Notes under the pieces: generated by a model
The model's input: the letters and a program-made list of their open reading frames with translations, nothing else
Database searches by the model: none
What the model was told of the DNA's origin: nothing
Program-made: the position numbers and the translations under genes
NCBI RefSeq assembly: GCF_000938265.1
Contig: NZ_JYFC01000005.1
Coordinates: 62,001-126,000 of the forward strand
Source: Agreia bicolorata
Lineage (GTDB): Bacteria; Actinomycetota; Actinomycetes; Actinomycetales; Microbacteriaceae
DNA length: 64,000 nt
Direction: 5' to 3'
In this document: piece by piece, positions 43,061 through 50,897 of the stretch
Layout of the letters: every line of letters starts with the position of its first letter
How positions within the stretch are numbered: the first letter of the stretch is position 1

Positions 43061-43123
43061 CGGGAGGAGTTTCGCGTATCCACCGCTGTAGTCGGCTCGG
43101 ATGCGCGAATCTCCTCCCGTTTT
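43061..43123 (+). terminator. Rho-independent terminator with long stem
   Basis: Arms at 43061-43081 and 43099-43119 pair at 19 of 21 positions around a 17-base loop and are followed by TTTT (43120-43123). It lies 30 bases after the oxidoreductase gene. The long stem and loop could also be a mobile palindromic element used as a terminator. Confidence 0.75.
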
Positions 43124-43200
43124 CCTGCAATCCTGACAATGAGCCGCGACGATCGGACATCGGATCGCGGTGCCGCGTGTGTCGCCCCACAATGTGAGTT

Positions 43201-43674
43201 GTGAATCGAAAAATCCGCGTTCTACACGTCGTCGGCATCGCGGTTGCGGCGCAGCTGCTCGTCGGCTGCGCCGGCTCCCCCGCACCGGCGAGCGAGCCGA
43301 CTCCCACGGCCACACCAACGTCAACGTCGAGCGCCGTCTCCGCTGCTGAGAGCTGCGATCAGTTCGGAGACGTCGAAACCACCCTGCACAACGCCCGCAC
43401 GTCGTTCAGAGAAGGACGTACGAGCCAGCAGGAGTACTCGGGTGCGACACGTCTGGCCGCACGAATTCTCAGCCGCATACCGAGCGAGTCGGGAACGGAC
43501 GTCGGGGATGCTCTGACAGCACTGCAATCCGTGGCTCCCGCCGCAGCGGTCGGCGTAGTGAAGACCAGCTTCGATCCCGACGGGCCAGAGTGGTCCGCCG
43601 CGGTCGACGAGTTCACCGCCGCATGCAAAACAGAAGGAGCCGAGGTTGCGGTCTCAGCATGGACCGGAGGCTAG
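43201..43674 (+). CDS. Putative lipoprotein
   Basis: A 157-residue protein starting at GTG with a lipoprotein signal (RKIRVLHVVGIAVAAQLLVG, then Cys at residue 23), a Pro/Thr/Ser-rich linker of about 25 residues and a small helical domain with two Cys (ESCDQF and TAACKT) that could form a disulfide. No family recognised. It stands alone between the terminator and the convergent RpiR gene; the ribosome site is weak. Confidence 0.65.
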   Translation: MNRKIRVLHVVGIAVAAQLLVGCAGSPAPASEPTPTATPTSTSSAVSAAESCDQFGDVETTLHNARTSFREGRTSQQEYSGATRLAARILSRIPSESGTDVGDALTALQSVAPAAAVGVVKTSFDPDGPEWSAAVDEFTAACKTEGAEVAVSAWTGG

Positions 43675-43682
43675 TGCGGGCG

Positions 43683-43705
43683 CCCTTCGACAGGCTCAGG
43701 GAACG
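43683..43705. repeat. Dispersed 23-bp intergenic repeat, copy 1
   Basis: CCCTTCGACAGGCTCAGGGAACG lies in the gap between convergent genes. Copies in forward or reverse form occur at 47202-47224, 47368-47390 and 60392-60414. Half-palindromic composition and intergenic position suggest a REP-like family. Confidence 0.7.
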
Positions 43706-43728
43706 ACAGGCTCGGCTCGCGGCGCGCG

Positions 43729-44583
43729 TCACCAGGGTGTCTCGAGCTCGTCGAGGGCGTCGTACACGCTCGTGATCGACGCGATTCTGGTTCGTCCGTC
43801 GCGCACGTCGACGCCGAGCACGCCACTCGCCAGCAGGTTCATCAGGCTCATCGCGGCCGCATAGCTGTCGAACGCCGAAACGCTGTCAACGGGGCACTCC
43901 AGCCAGTAGGCGGCTCCCTCGGCATGCCGGCGCGCGGACGAGTCCGAGATCAGCACGACGGGCAGCGCGCGCTCCCTCAGCGCCTGCATGATGAGCGCAA
44001 AACCAGACGAACGACGTCGAAAGCCCACAAGAACCACGACGTCACGCGAGCCCAAACCTGCCAGTTCCTCGCCGAGCGACTGCCCGGGCACGGGGGCGAG
44101 TCGCACTCGGTCTCGTGCCTGCGCGAGCTGCTGTCGCAGATGCAGCGCCAGCGGATAGCTGTTGCGCAGGCCGATCAGCACGACCTCGCCGGCGCCCGCG
44201 ATGAGCCGGGCCGCGGCATCCAATCGCCCGTCGTCGAGCCCGGCAAGCATCTTCTGCAGATTCTCGCTCTCTTGCGTGGCGTGCGCGGCGAGCGCCGACG
44301 GCGTTCCGGCCGCGGCTCCGACTCCGCCGAGGGGCGCTCCCTGACTGCGCAGGCTGCGGGCATGCTCACGCACCTCGGCCGAGTCGGAGAACCCGAGCCG
44401 GCGGAACAGCCGCGATACCGTGGCCTTCGACACCCCGCTCAGCTTGGCGAGCTCGGTGGCGTTATAGACGGCGAGGTCGCCGAGGTGATCGAGGATGAAG
44501 TCGGCGGCGCGCTGCTCCTGCGGGGACAGGCCACCGTATTGGCTGTCGATCCGCTGCCCGATCGTGGGCGGCGCGGTCACCAT
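43729..44583 (-). CDS. RpiR/MurR family transcriptional regulator
   Basis: A 284-residue regulator. The N-terminal RpiR helix-turn-helix spans residues 15-80 (LSPQEQRAADFILDHLGDLA, ELAKLSGVSKATVSRLFRR). The C-terminal SIS domain spans about 125-260 (VVLIGLRNSYPLALHLRQQL, VVVLVGFRRRSSG) and would bind a phosphorylated or small carbonyl ligand. It is the third gene of pucG-allC-rpiR, so it is a good candidate regulator of allantoin/urate catabolism and of the boxes upstream of pucG and allB. Confidence 0.88.
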   Translation of the reverse strand: MVTAPPTIGQRIDSQYGGLSPQEQRAADFILDHLGDLAVYNATELAKLSGVSKATVSRLFRRLGFSDSAEVREHARSLRSQGAPLGGVGAAAGTPSALAAHATQESENLQKMLAGLDDGRLDAAARLIAGAGEVVLIGLRNSYPLALHLRQQLAQARDRVRLAPVPGQSLGEELAGLGSRDVVVLVGFRRRSSGFALIMQALRERALPVVLISDSSARRHAEGAAYWLECPVDSVSAFDSYAAAMSLMNLLASGVLGVDVRDGRTRIASITSVYDALDELETPW

Positions 44584-44586
44584 CGG

Positions 44587-45834
44587 CTACTCCTCGTACC
44601 CGTCGGCGAGCCGCAGCACCGTGGCCTCGAACGCGTCGAGCGCCTTGGCCACGTCGGCCTCGGTGACGTGCTCTTCGGGATTGTGGCTCACGCCGCCCTT
44701 GCAGCGAACGAAGATCATGCCGATGTCGGCGATCTCGGCGATGGCCATGGCGTCGTGGCCGGCGCGCGAGAACAGCGACATGGGTCGCGCGTCGCCCGTA
44801 GACCGGATGCCGTCGGCGATCGCATCGCGCAGCCGGCGCGCGCAGACGGCCGCCTTGGCCGAGTGGGTCTGGATGCTCGTGAGCCGCAGCCGTCGCCGCT
44901 GACAGATTTCGAGAATCGCCTCCTCGATCTGCAGCCACACCTTGTCGCGCTCGGTGTCGTATTCGCCGCGCAGGTCGAGGCTGAACTCGACCTTGCCGGG
45001 AATCACGTTGACCGCATCGGGGAACACCTGGAGGTGGCCGACCGTGGCGATGAGCTGGGCGGAGCGGGCAATGCGCTCGATGGTGGTGACCGCCTCAGCT
45101 GCACCCGCGAGGGCGTCGCGGCGACGCTCGTAGGGTGTTCCCGAGTGGCCCGCCTGGCCGGTGATCGTCAGCAGAAAACGGCGCGCGCCGGCGATCGACG
45201 AGACCACGCCGAGCGCCTTGTTCTCGTCTTCGAGGTACGGCCCCTGCTCGATGTGAGTCTCGAGGTAGCCTACGAAATCGCCGCGCGACCGCGCGGCCTC
45301 GCCCACGGCATCCGGATCGAGGCCGAAGTGCACGTAGGCGTCGCGCAACGAGATGCCGTCTTCGTCTTCGAGCTGCCACCACTCATCGAGCCAGGTTCCG
45401 GCGAGCGCGCGGCTGCCGAGCAGGGCGCGGCCGAAGCGCGTGCCCTCCTCGTCGCCGAACGCGACGACCTCGAGAGCGAACGGAAGCTCCCGGCCCGAGG
45501 AGCGGATGCGGTCGACCACGGCGATCGCCGAGAGCACACCGAGGATTCCGTCGTAGCGGCCCGCTGAGGGAACGGTGTCGAGGTGCGAGCCGAGCAGCAG
45601 CGCGGGCAGTCCGGGGGTCGCACCCTCGAGCCGGCCGCACTGGTTGCCGGCGGCATCCTGCCAGGTGGTCATGCCCGCCTCGGTCATCCAACGACCGGCC
45701 AGGGCATTGACGGCCGCATGCTGTGGCGAGAGATAGACGCGCTCGATGAGCCCGTCCTCCATCGACGAGTACGTGGCGAGTTCGTCGCAGCGCTCGAGAA
45801 TCGCGTGCGCGGTGGTCGAGGCCGGCTGCGTCAT
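44587..45834 (-). CDS. allC: Allantoate amidohydrolase
   Basis: A 415-residue M20-type metallohydrolase of the allantoate/ureidoglycolate/carbamoylase group. The two-metal ligands are LLGSHLDTVPSAGRYDG (about residue 80), FGDEEGTRFG (about 124), THIEQGP (about 192) and a late VSHNPEEHV. GTPYERRRDAL matches the dimer-arm substrate loop. Between pucG and the regulator the likely substrate is allantoate, giving ureidoglycine, CO2 and ammonia. It overlaps pucG by four bases. Confidence 0.92.
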   Translation of the reverse strand: MTQPASTTAHAILERCDELATYSSMEDGLIERVYLSPQHAAVNALAGRWMTEAGMTTWQDAAGNQCGRLEGATPGLPALLLGSHLDTVPSAGRYDGILGVLSAIAVVDRIRSSGRELPFALEVVAFGDEEGTRFGRALLGSRALAGTWLDEWWQLEDEDGISLRDAYVHFGLDPDAVGEAARSRGDFVGYLETHIEQGPYLEDENKALGVVSSIAGARRFLLTITGQAGHSGTPYERRRDALAGAAEAVTTIERIARSAQLIATVGHLQVFPDAVNVIPGKVEFSLDLRGEYDTERDKVWLQIEEAILEICQRRRLRLTSIQTHSAKAAVCARRLRDAIADGIRSTGDARPMSLFSRAGHDAMAIAEIADIGMIFVRCKGGVSHNPEEHVTEADVAKALDAFEATVLRLADGYEE

Positions 45835-47084
45835 GCGCCGGCTCCCGACGACGCCCGCACGGCCCGGTCGGCATCGGCGTAGATCTCGTAGGCCGCCCCG
45901 ACTCCGCCGCCGGGTGTCACGGATGCGCCAGCCCGGCGCAGCACGGCCTCGAGAGCGGCGAGCGTCGTGAGCACGGTGTCACGACGGGCGTTGTAGCCCA
46001 TCGTTCCGATGCGCCAGACCTTGCCGTGCAGCGGGCCGAAGGAGGTGCCGATCTCGATGCCGAAGTCGTTGAGCAACTCGCCGCGCACGGCGTCGCCGTT
46101 CACACCGTCGGGGATCATGACGGCCACGACGTTATTCATCTTGTGGGCGAGGTCGCCGAACACCGCGAGGCCGAGTCCCTGCACGCCGGCGAGCATGGCC
46201 GAGCCGTGCAGGCGGTGCCGTTCGACGGCGTTCTCGATGCCCTCGTCGACCAGCAGGCGGGCGCACTCACGTGCCCCGTAGAGCATCGTCGTGGCCTCGG
46301 TGTGGTGGTTGAGCCGCTTGGGGCCCCAGTAGTCGAAGATCATCGCGAGGTCGAAGTAGTTGGAGCGGATCGGATGCGCGGTGACCGCGTCACCCGCCTC
46401 GCGGATGCCCGCCTCGATGCTCTTGCGCGCGACGATGCGCTCGACCGCCTTCGTCGAGAAGGTGGCCGGTGCCGAGCCTGAGGGGCCGGCCAGGCATTTC
46501 TGGAGGCCGGCGGTGACGGCGTCGATGCCCCAGGCATCCGTCTCGATGGTGTTACCGCCGAGCGAGGCGGTGACGTCGGTGTAGAAGAGCACGCCGTGCT
46601 GCGCGCAGATGGCACCGAGCTCGTCGAGAGGCTGCGCCACCGTGGTGGACGTGTCGCCGTGCACCACGGCGAGCAGCGCCGGCTGCACCTCGATGATCGC
46701 CGCCTCGATGGCCTCGGGTGCGAAGACCTCGCCCCACGGCACCTCGATGACGTGCACCTCGGCGCCGCAACGTTCAGCAATCTCGCGCAGCAGGTGTCCG
46801 AAGCGGCCGAAGATCGGCACCAGCACGCGATCGCCCGGCTCGATCAACGACACGAGCGCGGCTTCGATGCCGGCGCGCGATGTGCCGTCGACCACAAGGG
46901 TCTGCTCATTTGCAGTCTTGAAGACCCCGCGGTAGAGCTCCATTGTCTCGTTCATGTACGCCGTCATCGCCGGGTCGTACTGCCCCACGAGCTGTGCCGA
47001 CATGGCGCGCAGCACGCGCGGGTCGGCGTTGATCGGCCCCGGCCCCATGAGCAGACGCTGGGGCGGGTTGATGGGCTGGGGCAA
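45831..47084 (-). CDS. pucG: (S)-ureidoglycine-glyoxylate aminotransferase
   Basis: A 417-residue PLP enzyme of the alanine-glyoxylate aminotransferase fold that transaminates ureidoglycine with glyoxylate to form glycine. It has LLMGPGPINADPRVLRAMS at the N-terminus, VVDGTSRAGIEAAL, VHGDTSTT, FYTDVTASLGG and the PLP Lys in AGLQKCLAGPSG (about residue 195). NYFDLAMIFDYWG matches PucG. The start is uncertain: TTG 47084 gives the usual N-terminal length but lacks a clear ribosome site. It is first in the pucG-allC-rpiR operon. Confidence 0.92.
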   Translation of the reverse strand: MPQPINPPQRLLMGPGPINADPRVLRAMSAQLVGQYDPAMTAYMNETMELYRGVFKTANEQTLVVDGTSRAGIEAALVSLIEPGDRVLVPIFGRFGHLLREIAERCGAEVHVIEVPWGEVFAPEAIEAAIIEVQPALLAVVHGDTSTTVAQPLDELGAICAQHGVLFYTDVTASLGGNTIETDAWGIDAVTAGLQKCLAGPSGSAPATFSTKAVERIVARKSIEAGIREAGDAVTAHPIRSNYFDLAMIFDYWGPKRLNHHTEATTMLYGARECARLLVDEGIENAVERHRLHGSAMLAGVQGLGLAVFGDLAHKMNNVVAVMIPDGVNGDAVRGELLNDFGIEIGTSFGPLHGKVWRIGTMGYNARRDTVLTTLAALEAVLRRAGASVTPGGGVGAAYEIYADADRAVRASSGAGA

Positions 47085-47127
47085 AGACGAGAGGGAAATG
47101 AGCTGACCGCTTCCGCTGAGAATGATT

Positions 47128-47180
47128 CACCTGTTTCAGGTGTCAATTCTACGGAACGCGCGTTTCATGCGTGTTACACG
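47128..47180 (-). promoter_or_regulatory. pucG promoter region with palindromes
   Basis: An exact dyad CACCTG-TTT-CAGGTG (47128-47142) overlaps a minus-strand -35 TTGACA (47146-47141); the matching -10 is weak. Further upstream are TTTCATG (47163-47169) and CGTGTTACACG (47170-47180). The latter is the reverse complement of a box upstream of allB. The dyad position suggests repression. Confidence 0.55.
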
Positions 47181-47201
47181 TTCGCGTTCCCTGAGCGCCC
47201 C

Positions 47202-47224
47202 CGTTCCCTGAGCTTGTCGAAGGG
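47202..47224. repeat. Dispersed 23-bp intergenic repeat, copy 2 (inverted)
   Basis: CGTTCCCTGAGCTTGTCGAAGGG is the reverse complement of copy 1 with one difference. A partial CGTTCCCTGAGCG precedes it at 47185-47197. Confidence 0.65.
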
Positions 47225-47367
47225 AGCGCGACTCGGCGCACACGCACCCTCCTCGCCTCGAAAAGGTGCATCTCCGCCGAGTCGATCGGGCCTGCCAAAT
47301 CGACTCGACGCGAAAGCACGCAACGTGGCGGTTGTGGGCGCACCTTCGCCTAGTCGATGGGCGGCAG
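47225..47367. other. Non-coding stretch between repeat copies 2 and 3
   Basis: The gap 47085-47414 has no supported gene. Besides the pucG promoter and the dispersed repeats it contains a diverged direct repeat: GCCGAGTCGATCGGGC (about 47276-47291) and GCCTAGTCGATGGGC (47348-47362), each following CACC/CATC-type bases. No function can be assigned. Confidence 0.4.
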
Positions 47368-47390
47368 CCCTTCGACAGGCTCAGGGAACG
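47368..47390. repeat. Dispersed 23-bp intergenic repeat, copy 3
   Basis: Identical to copy 1 over 23 bases; partial copies (CAGGGAACGG, CAGCGAACG) follow up to the downstream gene end at 47415. Confidence 0.7.
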
Positions 47391-47414
47391 GGGCAGCTCA
47401 GGGAACGGAGGCGC

Positions 47415-48977
47415 TCAGCGAACGAAGGGCGCCGCGATGTCGATGAGGGCAAGGTCGGTGCCACGCGGCCCCACGAGGCAGAGGCCGGCGGGCGCGCCAT
47501 CGACCTCGAGAAGCGGAACCGACAGCGCCGGGTAGCCGCCGATGCCCGCGACGCACGTCATCGCCAGCGTGGCCGCCCGCGCGGCATCGATCTCATCAGG
47601 GTCCGCCCCCACGCTCGGCGCGGTCGACGACGTCGACGGCAGAAGCAGGATGCGCCCGGCGAGCGCGTCGTCGAGCTGGGTGCGCGCGGCCGCCAGCACC
47701 TCGCGGGCCGAGGACTCGGCCTCGGCGGTCACTGTCGACGCCGTCTCGAATCGGGAGGCCACGTCGGGAGCGAGCACACCGGGATGCGCCGTGATCCAGT
47801 CGCCGTGACGACGCCATGCCTCGGCCGCCTGCACGGTGCGGAACGCATCGAAGAATCCCGAGGTGTCGCCGAGGTCGACCACGCCCACTTCGCCGATCAG
47901 GCCGTCGGCCTCGAGCCGACCCACGGCATCCACCACGGCCCCCTGCATCGCGACGTCTGCAGCGAAGAGCAGCTCTGTCGAGATGACGAACTGCGGCTCG
48001 ACCGGCTGCTGGGCGTCGCCGTCGAGCGAGCTCGCGGCAGCGGCGCGCAGCACGGAGGGCGACCTCGTCAGCCATCCGATCGTGTCGAACGACTCAGCCA
48101 ACGGCAACAGCCCGCCCGCGTCGACCGCCCCGTGCGTCGTACGCAGGCCCCAGAGGCCCTGATACGACGCGGGCACCCGGATCGATCCGGCCGTGTCGGT
48201 CGCGAGTCCGATGCTGGCGTGCCCGAGAGCGACAGCCGATGCGGGTCCGCTCGACGAGCCGCCGGGGATCGCGCCTGGAACTGCGACATTAGGCGGGGTG
48301 CCGTAGTGCACGTTCTTTCCGGCGATCGAGTAGGCGAATTCGTCGGTCTGCGCGATGCCGCGAACGGATGCGCCGGTCGCGAGCAGCGCGGCGACGGCGG
48401 GCGCGTGCGAGTGCGCGGGTTCGGCCTCGGCCAGGAATTCGGGGATGCCGGCACCCACGGCGAAGCCCTGCACGTCGAACAGGTCCTTCACCGCAACCGT
48501 CTCGCCAGCGAGTGCACCGCCGTCTGAGTCGGTCGAGGCGACGAGCGGATTGCCGAGCACGCGCCAGACCGCGGTGTTCATGGCTGCCGGGGCGCCGGCG
48601 ACCTGGGCCGATTCGACGACCCAGCCGTCGGCATCCGCATGCCGCGCCCACAGCTGCGTGACGAGCCCGCGCCCACCGGAGCGCGGCTCGTTCTCGCTGA
48701 CGATGAGCGCGTATTCGTTCGAGAGCACGCGCACGTGAATCGAGGTGATGGTGCGAATGGGGGCGCCGCCTCGGGCGCCGCGGAAAGAGCTGATGCGGTC
48801 GTGGCCGACCAGGAGCCCGCCCGCGTCTCCGCGCAGAGTCGTCTCGCCAGGAGCGAAGGCCGCGTCGAGCGCTTCGAGGTCATTCGTGACAAGCGCGTTC
48901 TCGTAGGCCCAGAAGGCGTCGATCAATCCATCGGGCAGCTCACCCGTAACGGAGGTGGGAGAAATTCGCTCAGGCAT
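47415..48977 (-). CDS. Amidase with N-terminal AtzH-like domain
   Basis: A 520-residue fusion. Residues 10-135 are an AtzH-like (DUF3225, NTF2-type) domain (LIDAFWAYENALVTNDLEALD, FRGARGG, QLWARHADADGW). Residues 140-520 are an amidase-signature enzyme with the Lys in TVAVKDLFDV, cis-Ser in GGSSSGPASA and nucleophile Ser in ATDTAGSIRVPAS. AtzH-type proteins are found with cyanuric acid, allophanate and related amidases, so a small urea- or amide-type substrate is plausible. AAGGA upstream sets ATG 48977. The first eight bases overlap the end of the acetamidase gene. Confidence 0.85.
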   Translation of the reverse strand: MPERISPTSVTGELPDGLIDAFWAYENALVTNDLEALDAAFAPGETTLRGDAGGLLVGHDRISSFRGARGGAPIRTITSIHVRVLSNEYALIVSENEPRSGGRGLVTQLWARHADADGWVVESAQVAGAPAAMNTAVWRVLGNPLVASTDSDGGALAGETVAVKDLFDVQGFAVGAGIPEFLAEAEPAHSHAPAVAALLATGASVRGIAQTDEFAYSIAGKNVHYGTPPNVAVPGAIPGGSSSGPASAVALGHASIGLATDTAGSIRVPASYQGLWGLRTTHGAVDAGGLLPLAESFDTIGWLTRSPSVLRAAAASSLDGDAQQPVEPQFVISTELLFAADVAMQGAVVDAVGRLEADGLIGEVGVVDLGDTSGFFDAFRTVQAAEAWRRHGDWITAHPGVLAPDVASRFETASTVTAEAESSAREVLAAARTQLDDALAGRILLLPSTSSTAPSVGADPDEIDAARAATLAMTCVAGIGGYPALSVPLLEVDGAPAGLCLVGPRGTDLALIDIAAPFVR

Positions 48978-50067
48978 GGTGTCCTTCGAAGTCGGAAAAA
49001 CGAATGCGCGCGTGCACGCCCGTGACCAGGTCGACGACCTGCGAGATGTTGAAGTCGGTGGCCGCGCTGAGGTAGGCATAAGCGAGGTCTTCGTCCATGC
49101 CGTAACGAGCATGAAGCAACGAGATGGCCGCGCGCACGCACTGGCGCACGGCTTCGTCGAGATCTTCATCCATTCCGGTGGGAACGAGAAACTCCTGCGT
49201 CTCGGCGAGCGGTCCGACGAGTGCGCCGAAGGCGGTGAGCGCGTCCCTCTGCGGCACGACCTCGAACCGCACGGTGACGCGCAACGACGCCTCCATCGCC
49301 GTCAGAGCAACCTCGCCGTCGCCCTGCGCGAAGTGGGGGTCGCCGACGTACGCGAGCGCACCGTCTACCTGCACGGGAATGTAGAGCGAGCTGCCCGCGG
49401 TGAGCAGGTTGATGTCAATGTTGCCGCCGTGCGGGCCGGGTGGAACCGAGTGGGGACGCGTCGAGCCCGACACCGCGACACCCATAATGCCGAGGAACGG
49501 GTGCAGCGGAAACCGCACCGAACGCTCTCCCCCGGCCACGACCGGCAGGGTTCCGACCTGGCTGCCGTCGGCGTCGTCATCGACCGCGGCGAAGACACTG
49601 ACGGAGCCTTCGACCTGAGGAAACTCGCCGGGAAGCGCTCCCCTGCCATGCCTGTTCGAGATCACGCCGTAGGGCACGCGCGGGGTCGCCTCGAGCACGG
49701 TCATCTTCAGCAGGTCGCCCGGCTTCGCGCCCCGAATGCGGATGGGCCCGGTCACGACGTGCGGCCCGTCGACCTTCGGGTCGCGCTGATAACCGGATGC
49801 CGCGAGCGCGATCGCGTCGTCGAGCACATTCTCACGCGCCACACCGTGGCCCGCGAAGAAGGCGACCGGATCGCGGCCCTGATCTTCGAGCACGCCCTCG
49901 TGGCTGAGGGTGTCGATCGTGACCTCGTCGCCGGAGTCGACGGTGAGAACCGCCGTGTCGGCCGCGCAGGGCAGCCTGCCCCACAGCACGTTCTCAATGG
50001 TCGCAGGCAGGTAGTGAGCCGCCTGGATGAATCCCTGGCCGGGCTGGAGCGGTGCGGTGAACGGCAT
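48970..50067 (-). CDS. Acetamidase/formamidase family protein
   Basis: A 365-residue member of the FmdA/AmdA family, which hydrolyse short amides such as formamide to acid and ammonia. Recognisable parts are HEGVLEDQG, VVTGPIRIRGAKPGDLLKMTVL, HPFLGIMGVA, PPGPHGGNIDINLL and VGDPHFAQGDGEVALTAME, which hold the conserved His/Asp metal residues. Overlap with the AtzH-amidase indicates one translational unit, perhaps acting on one nitrogen compound in series. It lies next to the ureide catabolic operon. Confidence 0.88.
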   Translation of the reverse strand: MPFTAPLQPGQGFIQAAHYLPATIENVLWGRLPCAADTAVLTVDSGDEVTIDTLSHEGVLEDQGRDPVAFFAGHGVARENVLDDAIALAASGYQRDPKVDGPHVVTGPIRIRGAKPGDLLKMTVLEATPRVPYGVISNRHGRGALPGEFPQVEGSVSVFAAVDDDADGSQVGTLPVVAGGERSVRFPLHPFLGIMGVAVSGSTRPHSVPPGPHGGNIDINLLTAGSSLYIPVQVDGALAYVGDPHFAQGDGEVALTAMEASLRVTVRFEVVPQRDALTAFGALVGPLAETQEFLVPTGMDEDLDEAVRQCVRAAISLLHARYGMDEDLAYAYLSAATDFNISQVVDLVTGVHARIRFSDFEGHHA

Positions 50068-50177
50068 CCGAATGCGCGCCTTCCGAAGTCTGGAAAGATG
50101 GGAGGGTCGCTTCGAGAGTATCGTGCGCCAGTCGATAGCCCCGCCACGCCCAGAGACATCGAAAGATCAGGTGCCCC

Positions 50178-50897
50178 GTGCTCCGAAGACTCCGCAGCAA
50201 GCCTGCCCATCTGCACCTCGGTCTGATGCTCGCTCTCACGTTCTCGACCGGCATCGCCGACGCGGTGGGTTACCTCGGCCTCGACAGGGTGTTCACGGCC
50301 AACATGACCGGCAACGTCGTGATTCTCGGAATGGCGATCGCCGGCGCCGACGGCCTTCCGGTCATCGGCCCGCTCGTGGCGTTGTTCGCATTTATGCTGG
50401 GCGCCGCGATCGGCGGCCGGGTACTGCGCCCAGTGAAGGTCGGCTGGACCACGCACAGCACCGTGCTGTTCAGCATCGTCGGCACGGTCATGGTCGGCCT
50501 CACCATCGCCCTCTTTGTGAACGACGGCCCTCCCCCTGCCCCTTACGAGTACATCTTCACGGGCTTCTTCGCACTGGTTATGGGCGTGCAGGCCGCGACC
50601 GCGCGGCACATCGCCGTGAAAGACGTGACCACGGTCGTGGTGACGTCGACGATCACCGGTCTCGCTGCCGACTCGCGACTGGCCGGCGGCTCAGGCCAGC
50701 CGTGGTTCCGGCGGGCCGGCGCCATCCTGCTCATCGGTGGGGGTGCCGCTATGGGCGCTCTGCTGCTGACAATCCATATCGGCTGGGGCGTGGCGCTGGC
50801 CGCCTTCATCACTCTTATGGTCGCGCTGATCGGGCACCTCACGGGTCGGCCCCACCACGCTCCCGTGGAGCCTTCGGAGGTCGAAGCCTCCGCCTGA
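50178..50897 (+). CDS. DUF1275 (YoaK-type) membrane protein
   Basis: A 239-residue integral membrane protein with six predicted hydrophobic segments. Family marks are GIADAVGYLGLDRVFTANMTGN (residues 25-46), ALVMGVQAATARHIAVKDVTT and a late TSTITGLAADS. Function of the family is unknown. The GTG start at 50178 is preceded by CAGGTG at about five bases. Its stop and that of the convergent DUF4407 gene abut exactly in TGATCA (50895-50900). Confidence 0.85.
   Translation: MLRRLRSKPAHLHLGLMLALTFSTGIADAVGYLGLDRVFTANMTGNVVILGMAIAGADGLPVIGPLVALFAFMLGAAIGGRVLRPVKVGWTTHSTVLFSIVGTVMVGLTIALFVNDGPPPAPYEYIFTGFFALVMGVQAATARHIAVKDVTTVVVTSTITGLAADSRLAGGSGQPWFRRAGAILLIGGGAAMGALLLTIHIGWGVALAAFITLMVALIGHLTGRPHHAPVEPSEVEASA

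Noticed and set aside
43924-45567. A 547-codon open frame antisense to the rpiR and allC genes
   Set aside because: Spans two clearly coding genes, lacks motifs and start signal.
46596-48527. A 643-codon open frame antisense to pucG and the amidase
   Set aside because: Crosses an intergenic repeat region and two real genes; composition is that of a reverse-strand shadow.
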